A stretch of DNA of 64,000 nt from JAHRAW01 sp028066695 (GTDB lineage: Bacteria > Pseudomonadota > Gammaproteobacteria > Arenicellales > Poriferihabitantaceae), in NCBI GenBank assembly GCA_963457535.1, contig OY734803.1, positions 1,302,001-1,366,000 of the forward strand. Direction: 5' to 3'. Below the pieces are notes generated by a model. That model ran no database searches and had not been told where the DNA came from. It saw only the letters and a list, made by a program, of their open reading frames with translations. Below, piece after piece: positions 33,976 through 42,112 of this stretch (positions are counted from its first letter, which is position 1; each line of letters starts with the position of its first letter). Made by a program: the position numbers and the translations under genes.

Positions 33976-34736
33976 TTTTGGCAGTCGGAGCGGACCGGGC
34001 AGCGTTTGCAATCCGGGGTTTTCGAATGGCAAAAATCCCGGCCGATTTTCCAGCAAGCATAGTCAAAAACGCCGGGGTATTCCGGGTTCATCTCGCGCGC
34101 TTTCCAGATGATCATTTCATTTTCCGCGTATTCCGGCACCACGCCCATTCGCTTCATTACGCGCTCAATGTGGACGTCCACGGAAATGTCAATTGCCCGG
34201 TACTCGGACATTTTCACATGAAAATCACGAACCAAAATATTCGCGGCCATAGTCGAGATTTTTTGTCCGGCGCCATGAAACTCCCGAAAGCGGAGCACAA
34301 CACCGATGCTGCTCGGCGGGCCGAGTTTGCCGCTTTTGTCGTGCCAGATTCGCGACGCGTCTCCACAGTATTTTTCGTTGATGTCGCGCACCGCGTGATG
34401 CGCCACTTTCCCCATTTTTTCACCGCCGAGCGGGTGCCATTTGCGCTCTTTGAAAAGCGACACCCACTCTTGGAGGCTGTATTCTTTCAAATCTTCAATT
34501 GAAGAAGAGCCGAGCGCTTCGAATATTTTGCGGGGCAGCGCCCACGCTTTTTCCGCCGGAATTTTCAGGTCCATCAAGCATCCGAGCACAAACGCATGCG
34601 GCGTATTGTCAAAATCCGCCAGCAACGCATTGGCGACGGGATCGCCGGAAAAAGTTTCTTCTCCGATTTCAGGTTTCTCGGATTTCCTGGATTTCTCAAA
34701 TTCTTTTTTCCCAAGTTTAATCAGCAACTCACTCAT
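33960..34736 (-). CDS. Endonuclease III-like iron-sulfur HhH-GPD protein
   Basis: The 258-residue protein ends with C-x6-C-x2-C-x5-C (CHSKTPDCKRCPVRSDC), the [4Fe-4S] loop of the endonuclease III family. A helix-hairpin-helix-like FHGAGQKISTMA near residue 155 and DISVDVHIERV near 185 match the positions of the catalytic Lys region and Asp. The N-terminal 90 residues do not resemble Nth or MutY, so substrate is open. It is less GC-rich than its neighbours. It is divergent from a membrane-protein gene. Confidence 0.78.
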   Translation of the reverse strand: MSELLIKLGKKEFEKSRKSEKPEIGEETFSGDPVANALLADFDNTPHAFVLGCLMDLKIPAEKAWALPRKIFEALGSSSIEDLKEYSLQEWVSLFKERKWHPLGGEKMGKVAHHAVRDINEKYCGDASRIWHDKSGKLGPPSSIGVVLRFREFHGAGQKISTMAANILVRDFHVKMSEYRAIDISVDVHIERVMKRMGVVPEYAENEMIIWKAREMNPEYPGVFDYACWKIGRDFCHSKTPDCKRCPVRSDCQKIGVN

Positions 34737-34802
34737 TAAAAAACCCTCTCAAAAAGCCCTCGGAAACCAACTATACCCCATCCCGCCCCGAAGAAAATCT
34801 CT

Positions 34803-34808
34803 TATACT
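34803..34808 (+). promoter_or_regulatory. Possible -10 box in the divergent gap
   Basis: TATACT lies 54 nt before the membrane-protein start; a TATAGT-like box on the other strand near 34770-34775 could serve the endonuclease III-like gene. No clear -35 boxes are seen. Confidence 0.3.
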
Positions 34809-34861
34809 TTTGCGGCGGCAAAATGTTTGCCGGGTGGAACAAAATTAAGCAACGGTGAAAA

Positions 34862-35548
34862 GTGAAAATCAACCCTGAAATTTTCGCGCTCGGTTTTGGC
34901 GCGCTGGTTTTGCTTGGCGTGTGCATCGCCGTTTTCGCGGCGTTTCGCCGGGCGTTTCAGTCGCGGCGCAGCGGCGGAACATGGAGGGGCGGATGGCGCG
35001 CCGGCGCAAATTCCGCGGCCGGCGTCGGCGTGGTCATCGGCGCAATCGGCGGAATCATCGGCGCACTCAGCGGTTTGATCGACCGCAAAAAGATTCTGGG
35101 CTTGGTGGAAAGCATCATCAAGTTTTTCACTGACGCTCTGGAACTGCTCACCGACGTAATCGCCTTTGAAACGCTCTCTTTATTTTTCGGCGGCGCGCTG
35201 GTCGGGGCGGTGGTGTGCGCGGTGGTCGGGGCGTTTATCGGGGCGATTATTGCACCCTTCGGCGTACTTGCCGGGTCGGTTTTTAATGCCTCGGGAAAAT
35301 TGTGGGTGAAAACCAGGGCGCTTTTGAAAATGCTTTTTGCGGCCTGCATGTCCGCATGGAAAAAATCGCGGGCGAAATTGAAGGCCGCGTTTTCCGCGCT
35401 CGCAAAAGTGCTGCGAAAACTTCGCGGAAAAATCGCGCGGGTTTTTCGCTCGCTGGAAATGGCGGCGCGAATTGCGTTTGCAAATGCAAAAAACAAATCG
35501 CGCGCAAAAAACGCCGCGAAAAATTCGCCGGGAAAAAATTCGCCGTGA
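34862..35548 (+). CDS. Unknown membrane protein with glycine-rich helices and a basic repeat tail
   Basis: I do not recognise this 228-residue protein. It starts at a GTG. Hydrophobic stretches lie at about residues 9-27, 53-71 (glycine-rich, GVVIGAIGGIIGALSG) and 108-140 (GGALVGAVVCAVVGAFIGAIIAPFG). The rest is a very basic amphipathic region, and the last 17 residues are K/N/A/S/P tetrapeptide repeats. The DNA repeat that encodes this tail runs straight through the stop codon. Glycine-zipper helices suggest a small multimeric membrane protein, but no function is assigned. Confidence 0.6.
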   Translation: MKINPEIFALGFGALVLLGVCIAVFAAFRRAFQSRRSGGTWRGGWRAGANSAAGVGVVIGAIGGIIGALSGLIDRKKILGLVESIIKFFTDALELLTDVIAFETLSLFFGGALVGAVVCAVVGAFIGAIIAPFGVLAGSVFNASGKLWVKTRALLKMLFAACMSAWKKSRAKLKAAFSALAKVLRKLRGKIARVFRSLEMAARIAFANAKNKSRAKNAAKNSPGKNSP

Positions 35549-35632
35549 AAAACCGCCGGTGAAAAATCTCCGCGGAAAATCGCGGATGAAAAACCGTCGG
35601 TAAAAACCGCCGCGGAAAACCCCGGACGCGCC
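35490..35632. repeat. 12-bp periodic repeat crossing a stop codon
   Basis: GAAAAA followed by a CGCCGG/CCGCGG-like block recurs every 12-14 bp for about 140 bp. The first 59 bp encode the membrane protein's C-terminal repeats. The pattern continues without change past the TGA at 35546-35548 and fills the gap to the next gene. Confidence 0.75.
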
Positions 35633-35633
35633 T

Positions 35634-36641
35634 TTAATCCCCCCGCGCCACCACCACTTCCGCGCCGCGTGATTCCGGTTCGGTGTCGGTCATTTCCGCG
35701 GGGAATCCGTCGGCGCGAATTTCCGCGCCGCAGGCTTCCTCCAATCTGCGAATGATGTTCGGCGACCATTCGCGCGCGCCGTATTTTTTTGCGCCGTCGC
35801 GAAAAATCTCCACCAAAAGCGGCGCGAGTTCCAACTGCAAATCGCAGCGCTCGGCGATCGCCGCGAAAAGTCCGATGTCCTTGCACACCAAATCCATGGT
35901 GAAGTTGATGTTGCGGCTGCCGTTTAAGATGACCTGGCTTTCGGTTTCATGCACGAAGGAATTTCCGCTGGAAATTCGCACCGCTTCGTAAGTGGTGTTG
36001 AGATCCATGCCGGCGAGTTTCGCGGTGACCAGCGCCTCGCACAGCGACACCAGATTGGCGGTGGCGAGGTAGTTGGTGATGACTTTCAGCACCGAGGCCG
36101 CGCCGAGCGGGCCGGCGTGCAAAATTTTTCGCCCCATCGCGGTCAGCGCCGGCAGCGCCGCTTCAAAAGTGGCGCGTTCGCCGCCGGCGAAAATCGCGAT
36201 GTTGCCGGTGGCGGCGCGGTGGCAGCCGCCGGAGACCGGCGAGTCCAATGCGCCGGCGCCGCGCGCCAGGACCAGCTCGCCGAGCCGGCGCACTTCGGTT
36301 TCGTCGGTGGTGCTCATTTCCATCCAGATTTTTCCGGCGGAAAGTCCGGCGAGCGCGCCTTCGGCGGCGTCTTCCATAACGGCCGCGCTCGCCTGCGGCG
36401 TGGGCAGGCAGGTAATCAGAATGTCGGCCTCCTCCGCCATCTTTTTCGGCGATTCGCCGAAACGCGCGCCGCGTTCCAAAAGCGGCGCGGCCGCCTCGCG
36501 CGACAAATCGCGCACCTGCAAATCAAATCCGTTTCGCAGCAAACTGCCGGCGAGTTTTCCGCCGACATTTCCGAGGCCGATGAAGGCGACTTTATTGATG
36601 GGATTTTTCACGGGATTTTTCGTGGTCATGCTCATTAACAT
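35634..36641 (-). CDS. NAD(P)-dependent beta-hydroxyacid dehydrogenase (3-hydroxyisobutyrate dehydrogenase family)
   Basis: This 335-residue enzyme has the dinucleotide site FIGLGNVGGKLAGSLL near residue 20, the substrate signature DSPVSGGCHRAATGNIAIFAGG near 133 and the catalytic Lys in LKVITNYLA near 190. Such enzymes oxidise 3-hydroxyisobutyrate, tartronate semialdehyde or related acids. It lies 34 bp after an enolase-superfamily dehydratase on the same strand, so a sugar-acid pathway is plausible. The start is one of three close ATGs. The N-terminus carries a short NPVKNPI repeat. Confidence 0.87.
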   Translation of the reverse strand: MLMSMTTKNPVKNPINKVAFIGLGNVGGKLAGSLLRNGFDLQVRDLSREAAAPLLERGARFGESPKKMAEEADILITCLPTPQASAAVMEDAAEGALAGLSAGKIWMEMSTTDETEVRRLGELVLARGAGALDSPVSGGCHRAATGNIAIFAGGERATFEAALPALTAMGRKILHAGPLGAASVLKVITNYLATANLVSLCEALVTAKLAGMDLNTTYEAVRISSGNSFVHETESQVILNGSRNINFTMDLVCKDIGLFAAIAERCDLQLELAPLLVEIFRDGAKKYGAREWSPNIIRRLEEACGAEIRADGFPAEMTDTEPESRGAEVVVARGD

Positions 36642-36675
36642 GTGCGTGGAAAAGGAGCGGCGATTATCGCGCGTT

Positions 36676-37860
36676 TTAAAGTGGACGCGGATGCATTTCC
36701 AAATGCAATTCGCTCCCCCGATACGGATTCGCCTCGGCGACCGCCTCGTTGATTTCCACGCCGAGACCCGGCGCGTCCGGCGGAATCACATAGCCGTCCT
36801 GCCAGCGAATCGGCGTCTGCAAAATCTCGGCGTGAAAACCGCCCCAGGTTTGAATGCCCTCCAAAAGCAAAAAATTCGGCGAGCAGGCAGCGAGTTGAAT
36901 GTTGGCCGCGCCCTCCACCGGGCCGCAATACAAATGCGGCGCGATTTGCAAATAGCGCGTCTCGGCCATGCCGGCGATTTTTTTCGCCTCCAAAATGCCG
37001 CCGACCCGCCCGAGCGCCGGCTGCAAAATCGCCGCGCCGCCGCGCTCCATCAGGCGCGCGAATTCGTATTTGGTGGTGAGCCGCTCGCCGCTCGCGATCG
37101 GAATGGAAGTCGCGCGCGCCACCCGCGCCATCTCGCCGGGGCGCTCCGGCGGCACCGGCTCCTCAAACCACAGCGGCTGGTATTTTTCCAAACGCCGCGC
37201 GAAACGAATCGCGCCGGCCGCGGTGAATTGGCCGTGCGTGCCAATCAACAAATCGGCGCGCGTCCCGACCGCCTCGCGCACGCGCGCGGTGATTTTTTCG
37301 GCGCGCTCCAATTCGTCCAACGACGGCTGGCGGCCGTCATACACGCCATACGCGCCGGCCGGGTCAAATTTCAGCGCGGTGAAACCGAGTTCGGCATATT
37401 CGGCGGCGCGCGCCGCGGCGGTGTCGGGGTCGGTGTACACATCGGCCGCGTCGCCGTCTTGCGGATAGAGGTAGGTGTAACTCCGCAATTTTTCGTGGAC
37501 GCGCCCGCCGAGCAGCGCGTGCACAGGTTGACTGGCCTCCTTGCCGAGAATATCCCAGCAGGCCATTTCCAGTCCGCTCAGCACGCCCACCAGCGAAACA
37601 TCGGGGCGCAGCGTGTAGCCGCGCCCGTATACTTCGCGCCACAACGCTTCAATGCGGCGCGGGTCGGCGCCGAGCAGGTGGCGCGCGAACACATCTTCAA
37701 TCATCGCCGCCGTCACCGCCGGCGAAAAAGTCGCCGCATACACTTCGCCGGCGCCGCTGACGCCGCCGTCGGTGGTCAGTTTCAACAGCAAAAAATACCG
37801 CCCGCCAAAATGCGGCGGCGGGTTGGCGACCACCCAGGTTTTTAAGTCGGTGATTTTCAT
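36676..37860 (-). CDS. Mandelate racemase/muconate lactonizing enzyme family protein (galactonate-dehydratase-like)
   Basis: A 394-residue enolase-superfamily protein: N-terminal capping domain, then barrel motifs ALKFDPAGAYG, WFEEPVPPE, SGERLTTKYEF and IAPHLYCGPV with the conserved His. Homologues are acid-sugar dehydratases such as galactonate dehydratase. The first metal-ligand strand reads IGTHGQF where many relatives have [DE]-x-HGR, and QPALGRVGG replaces QPDLxxxGG, so two usual acidic residues appear changed. I believe a subfamily shares this, so it may not mean inactivity. The substrate is unknown. Confidence 0.87.
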   Translation of the reverse strand: MKITDLKTWVVANPPPHFGGRYFLLLKLTTDGGVSGAGEVYAATFSPAVTAAMIEDVFARHLLGADPRRIEALWREVYGRGYTLRPDVSLVGVLSGLEMACWDILGKEASQPVHALLGGRVHEKLRSYTYLYPQDGDAADVYTDPDTAAARAAEYAELGFTALKFDPAGAYGVYDGRQPSLDELERAEKITARVREAVGTRADLLIGTHGQFTAAGAIRFARRLEKYQPLWFEEPVPPERPGEMARVARATSIPIASGERLTTKYEFARLMERGGAAILQPALGRVGGILEAKKIAGMAETRYLQIAPHLYCGPVEGAANIQLAACSPNFLLLEGIQTWGGFHAEILQTPIRWQDGYVIPPDAPGLGVEINEAVAEANPYRGSELHLEMHPRPL

Positions 37861-37919
37861 GCGGCGTCAGGGGAGGTTGGGTATTCTAAACGGCGGCGGC
37901 GGTTTCGGTTAATGTAGTG

Positions 37920-37925
37920 TATAAT
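37920..37925 (+). promoter_or_regulatory. -10 box of the EamA gene
   Basis: A perfect TATAAT lies 43 nt before the exporter start, in the 108-bp divergent gap. The -35 region is GC-rich and not recognisable. Confidence 0.4.
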
Positions 37926-37968
37926 GAGCATTCCGGCTCGCGCTTTCAAATGAACACCTGAACACCCA

Positions 37969-38874
37969 ATGAAAAATTTTTCGCCCGCAACCCTGCTTTT
38001 GTCCGGTCTGTTCGTGCTCTGCTGGAGTTCGGGCTTTGTCGGCGCGGCTTACGGGCTTGATTACGCCGGCACTTTTACGCTGCTTTTTTGGCGCTACTTG
38101 TTGCTGGCGGCGTTTCTTGCCGCGCTGACCACGCTGTTTCGTGCCTGGCGCCGTTTGTCGGCGCGCGAAATTTTCCGCCACGCGTTTATCGGCATTCTCG
38201 CGCATGCGGTCTGGCTGGTCGCCGTGCTGTACGCGCTTGACCTCGGCGTCTCGGCCGGCATCGCCGCCTTCATCACCGCGCTGCAGCCGATGGTCACGGC
38301 GGCCCTGGCGGTGCGCATCACCGGCGAGCGAATCCGGCCGATGCAGTGGTGCGGCATTGCGCTCGGGCTGGCCTCGGTTGCCATCGTCGTTTCCGACAAA
38401 GTCGCGCTGGGCGGCTCGCTGTTCGGATACTTGCTGCCGTTCGCGGCGGTGCTGGCGATCAGTTTGTCGGTGGTGCTTGACCGCCGCGCCGGCAAAGACC
38501 GCGCCGCGCCGCCGATATTGCTGACCACGACCATTCACGCCTCGGCGTCGCTTGCGGTAATTGCGCCGCTCGCCTGGGGCGTGGAGGGATTTGACGCGCA
38601 GTTCGGCGCGCCGCTGGTTTTTGCGGTGGTTTGGCTTGCGCTGGTGGTCTCGCTCGGCGCATACGGTTTAATGTTCATGCTGCTGCGGCGCACGCAGGCC
38701 AGTAAGGTTTCCGGCCTGACCTACCTTTCGCCGCCGGTCACGCTGATCCTCGGCTACTTGGTTTTCGGCGATGTGTTGCGCGCGGCCGACTTGGTCGCGC
38801 TGGTTGTCGCCGCGATTGCCGTCGCGCTGGTTTTACGCTCGCCGCGGTTGGAGACTGCGCCTTGTTACACCTGA
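37969..38874 (+). CDS. EamA family (DMT superfamily) exporter
   Basis: The 301-residue protein has about ten hydrophobic helices arranged as two EamA repeats. The start LLLSGLFVLCWSSGFVGA and the repeat-2 ending LTYLSPPVTLILGYLVFGD are typical of RhtA/YdcZ-like metabolite exporters. Substrate cannot be told. It stands alone upstream of the tripartite transporter. Confidence 0.9.
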   Translation: MKNFSPATLLLSGLFVLCWSSGFVGAAYGLDYAGTFTLLFWRYLLLAAFLAALTTLFRAWRRLSAREIFRHAFIGILAHAVWLVAVLYALDLGVSAGIAAFITALQPMVTAALAVRITGERIRPMQWCGIALGLASVAIVVSDKVALGGSLFGYLLPFAAVLAISLSVVLDRRAGKDRAAPPILLTTTIHASASLAVIAPLAWGVEGFDAQFGAPLVFAVVWLALVVSLGAYGLMFMLLRRTQASKVSGLTYLSPPVTLILGYLVFGDVLRAADLVALVVAAIAVALVLRSPRLETAPCYT

Positions 38875-38913
38875 TTTGCTCGCGCAAATGCCCCCGCCCG
38901 CCAAATCCCCCCG

Positions 38914-38922
38914 TGCTATATT
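38914..38922 (+). promoter_or_regulatory. Extended -10 promoter of the TTT/C1 operon
   Basis: TGCTATATT (TG-n-TATATT) lies 54 nt before the binding-protein gene. Similar TGCTAnAnT boxes precede other transcription units at 49047, 50604 and 52566. No -35 box is evident, as is common with extended -10 promoters. Confidence 0.45.
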
Positions 38923-38976
38923 CCCCGCCCCAGTTTTCCCCAATTTCAAACACCACATCTTTACGAGGTATTCAAA

Positions 38977-40002
38977 ATGTCAATGTCCGGAAAATCCAAA
39001 ATTGCCGCGCTGGTCGTGGTTGTTGCGGCGGTTGCCGTTGCGTTTGCGATGTTTCAGGGCCGCGACGGCGGCGGCGAGCGGCAGGCCGGATGGTCGCCGA
39101 AAAAACCGGTGGAACTCATCATCATGGCCGGAGTCGGCGGCGGCGCCGATCAAATCGCGCGGCTGCTGCAGGGGCTGATTGAAAAGAAGGGGCTGTCGCC
39201 GCGGCCGTTCATTCCGATCAACAAACCCGGCGGCTCGGGCGCGGAGGCGCTGCGCTATCTGCAGGACAAAGCCGGCGACGATCATGTCGTCCTGGTCACG
39301 CTCAACAGTTTCTACACCACGCCGATCATTCAGCAGGGCATCGGCGTGGATGTGCGCGAGTTCACGCCGATCGGGCGCATGGCGCTGGACAACTTTTTGC
39401 TGTGGGTGCACCAGGACCGCGCCGACATCGCCGACTTGGACGGCTATGTGGCGGCGGTGCGCGGCGCCGGCCGAAACTGGAAAGTCGGCGGCACCGGCGT
39501 CGGCCAGGAAGATTCCATTTTGACCGCGATGATGGAAAACCACTTCAACTACGAGGTCACCTACATCCCGTTCCCCGGCGGCGGCACCGTCGCCAAGAAT
39601 CTGGTCGGCAAACACATTGATTCCACCGTGAACAATCCGGCCGAGCAAAACGAGTTCTACCGCGCCGGCAACACCAAGCCGCTGGTGCAGTTCACCGCGT
39701 CGCGCCTGCCGGCCTATCCGGATGTGCCGACCGCGAAGGAGTTGGGGCACGACTTGCAGTATTACATGCAGCGCTCCATCAACGGGCCCCCGGGCATGTC
39801 CGAGGCCGCGCAGAACTGGTATATCGGCCTGTTCCGCGAGTTGTTTGAGTCGGACGAGTGGCAGAAGTTTTGCGTGGACGACGGGCTGGCCTGCGAAGAG
39901 TGGCTCGCCGGAGACGATTTGCGCGACTACCACCTGACCGAAATCCAAAAGCACCGGCAACTGATTGAGTCGGTCGGCGCGGGCGCGATTACCGGGGAAT
40001 AA
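38977..40002 (+). CDS. tctC: Tripartite tricarboxylate transporter substrate-binding protein (TctC/BugE type)
   Basis: A 341-residue periplasmic binding protein. An N-terminal hydrophobic segment (IAALVVVVAAVAVAFAM) acts as signal or anchor. The family features PVELIIMAGVGGGADQIARL, NKPGGSGAEALRYL and VGGTGVGQEDS are present. GAGGT lies 9 nt before the ATG. TctB and TctA follow, so this is a complete TTT importer for a carboxylate; the exact ligand is unknown. Context with a CoA-transferase suggests oxalate or another small dicarboxylate. Confidence 0.9.
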   Translation: MSMSGKSKIAALVVVVAAVAVAFAMFQGRDGGGERQAGWSPKKPVELIIMAGVGGGADQIARLLQGLIEKKGLSPRPFIPINKPGGSGAEALRYLQDKAGDDHVVLVTLNSFYTTPIIQQGIGVDVREFTPIGRMALDNFLLWVHQDRADIADLDGYVAAVRGAGRNWKVGGTGVGQEDSILTAMMENHFNYEVTYIPFPGGGTVAKNLVGKHIDSTVNNPAEQNEFYRAGNTKPLVQFTASRLPAYPDVPTAKELGHDLQYYMQRSINGPPGMSEAAQNWYIGLFRELFESDEWQKFCVDDGLACEEWLAGDDLRDYHLTEIQKHRQLIESVGAGAITGE

Positions 40003-40091
40003 TTCGCCCGGAAAAATCGCCGCCGAAAAACGCCGACGGAAAACAGAAATCGCCGCGGAAAAGTCCCGGTGAAAATCGCCGCGAAAAAACC
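40003..40091. repeat. 12-bp periodic repeat between tctC and tctB
   Basis: The whole 89-bp gap consists of GAAAA(A/T) plus CGCCGCC/CCGCGG units, about six in number, ending in the run of A before the tctB ATG. No other feature is seen. Confidence 0.7.
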
Positions 40092-40595
40092 ATGACCACG
40101 CGCACCGCGGAATTGCTGATGGCGGTCGCCTGCGCGCTCTTGTCGGTCGCGTTCATGGTCAAGAGCGCCGAACTGCACATCGGCTGGGTGGAGGGGCGCG
40201 GACCCGGCGCCGGCGCCTGGCCGTTCTGGCTGTCGGGCGGAATGCTCGCCGCCTCGCTGGTCACTTTGTGGCGCTGGTGGCGGCGCGCCACGCCGGAGTC
40301 GCGCTCGCGCAAATCGTATTTGGCGCGCGACCAGGCGCCGGCGGTCGGCATTTCGGCCGGCGCGATTTTGTTTTTGCTGGCGGCGACGCATTTGGTCGGG
40401 ATTTACGCCGCGCTGGTTTTGTTTCTGCTGTTTTACCTGCGCTTCATCGGCCGCCATTCGTGGCAACTCTCGCTCACGCTGACTTTCGCGGTGCCGGCGC
40501 TGATTTTCTGCCTGTTTGAATGGGCGCTGAAAATCCCGCTGCCGAAGTCCATCACCGAGCCGCTTTTTTACCCGGTCTACGAACTCATCTACTGA
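40092..40595 (+). CDS. tctB: Tripartite tricarboxylate transporter small membrane subunit
   Basis: This 167-residue protein has four predicted membrane helices and the TctB start RTAELLMAVACALLSVAFM, followed by GPGAGAWPFWLSGGM. It lacks other domains. Its TGA shares one base with the tctA ATG, so the two membrane subunits are coupled. Confidence 0.88.
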   Translation: MTTRTAELLMAVACALLSVAFMVKSAELHIGWVEGRGPGAGAWPFWLSGGMLAASLVTLWRWWRRATPESRSRKSYLARDQAPAVGISAGAILFLLAATHLVGIYAALVLFLLFYLRFIGRHSWQLSLTLTFAVPALIFCLFEWALKIPLPKSITEPLFYPVYELIY

Positions 40596-42097
40596 TGGAA
40601 TCCATCCCCGCGCTCCTCGGCGCCGGCCTGCTGAACGCGCTGCAGCCGGTTAACCTGATGATGATCGTGCTCGGCTGCGCCATCGGCCTGATGGTCGGCA
40701 CCATGCCCGGGCTCGGCTCGGTCAACGGCGTCGCCATTTTGCTGCCGGTGACTTTTTTGGTGCCGCCGACCGCGGCGATCATCTTTCTCGCAGCGATTTA
40801 TTACGGCGCGATGTATGGCGGCGCGATCAGCTCCATCTCGCTCGGCATTCCCGGCTGCTCCACCGCGGTCGCCACGGTGTTTGACGGCCGCTCGCTGGCG
40901 AAAACCGGGCGCGCCGACCGCGCGCTGACCGCGGCCGCGCTCGCCTCGTTTATCGGCGGCACGATTTCCGTGGTTCTTTTCACTTTGTTCGCGCCGCCGC
41001 TGGCCGCGTTTGCGCTGCGTTTCGGGCCGCCGGAGGAATTCGCGCTGATGGTGCTGGCGTTTTCCACCTTCATCGGGCTCGGCGGAAACGACGTGCCGAA
41101 AACGATTTTTTCCATTTTGATAGGGCTGGTGCTCGCCTCGGTCGGGCTGGACATCATCTCCGGGCAGCCGCGCCTGATCTTCGGCGACATCTCCGGGTTT
41201 TTGCACGGCGTGAATTTTTTGGTGCTGGCCATCGGCGTCTACGGCATCGGCGAAATGCTGTGGACGCTGGAAAGCACCAAGGGGAAAGTGATGGTGCACA
41301 AAGTGCGCCTGTCGCTCGCCTCCATGCGCTCCAACCTGATGGACCTGCGCTCCTATCTCGGCACCACCGCGCTCGGCGGACTGGTCGGCTATTTCGTCGG
41401 CACTTTGCCGGCTGCCGGGGCGACCCCGGCCTCGCTGATGTCCTACGGACTGGCGCGCACTTTTTCCAAAAAGCCGGAAACTTTCGGCACCGGAAATGTC
41501 GCCGGCGTGGCCGCGCCCGAAGCGGCCAACAACGCCGCCTCCACCGGCTCCATGCTGCCGATGATCACGCTCGGCATTCCCGGCTCGCCGACCACCGCGA
41601 TTTTGCTCGGCGGCATGATCATCTGGGGATTGCGCCCGGGCCCGCTGCTTTTCAGCGAGCACCCCGATTTCGTCTGGGGGCTGATCGGCTCGCTCTACAT
41701 CGCCAACGCGGTTACGCTGCTGATCAATCTGGCGTGCATTCCGGTTTTCCTGCGCGTTCTTTCGGTGCCGTTTACCATACTGGCGCCGGTGATTTATATT
41801 CTGTGCGTGGTCGGCGGCTACGCGCCGACCCAGACCATGCATGATGTGTGGCTGATGTTCGCCTTCGGCATCGCCGGGTATTTGCTGCGGAAGTTGAATT
41901 ATCCGGTGGCGCCGGTGGTGCTGGCCATCGTGCTCGGTCCGCTGGCCGAGCGCTCGCTGCGCCAGTCGCTGCTCGCCTCGCAGGGCGACATGATGATCTT
42001 TGTGGAACGCCCGATTTCCGGGTTTTGCATTTTCTGCGCATTCGCGCTTATGAGCTACCCGTTGCTGCGAAAATTGCGGCGGCGGAAAACAAACTGA
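40595..42097 (+). CDS. tctA: Tripartite tricarboxylate transporter large permease
   Basis: A 500-residue TctA permease with about eleven helices. Family motifs include CAIGLMVGTMPGLGSVNG near residue 29, YYGAMYGGAISSI near residue 69, GVAAPEAANNAASTGSMLPM near residue 310 and GIPGSPTTAILLGG. The ATG follows the tctB stop in a TGATG junction; sequence before it in the same frame is tctB out of frame. It moves the TctC-delivered carboxylate across the inner membrane using an ion gradient. Confidence 0.95.
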   Translation: MESIPALLGAGLLNALQPVNLMMIVLGCAIGLMVGTMPGLGSVNGVAILLPVTFLVPPTAAIIFLAAIYYGAMYGGAISSISLGIPGCSTAVATVFDGRSLAKTGRADRALTAAALASFIGGTISVVLFTLFAPPLAAFALRFGPPEEFALMVLAFSTFIGLGGNDVPKTIFSILIGLVLASVGLDIISGQPRLIFGDISGFLHGVNFLVLAIGVYGIGEMLWTLESTKGKVMVHKVRLSLASMRSNLMDLRSYLGTTALGGLVGYFVGTLPAAGATPASLMSYGLARTFSKKPETFGTGNVAGVAAPEAANNAASTGSMLPMITLGIPGSPTTAILLGGMIIWGLRPGPLLFSEHPDFVWGLIGSLYIANAVTLLINLACIPVFLRVLSVPFTILAPVIYILCVVGGYAPTQTMHDVWLMFAFGIAGYLLRKLNYPVAPVVLAIVLGPLAERSLRQSLLASQGDMMIFVERPISGFCIFCAFALMSYPLLRKLRRRKTN

Positions 42098-42112
42098 TTT
42101 GGAGCAAGAAAC

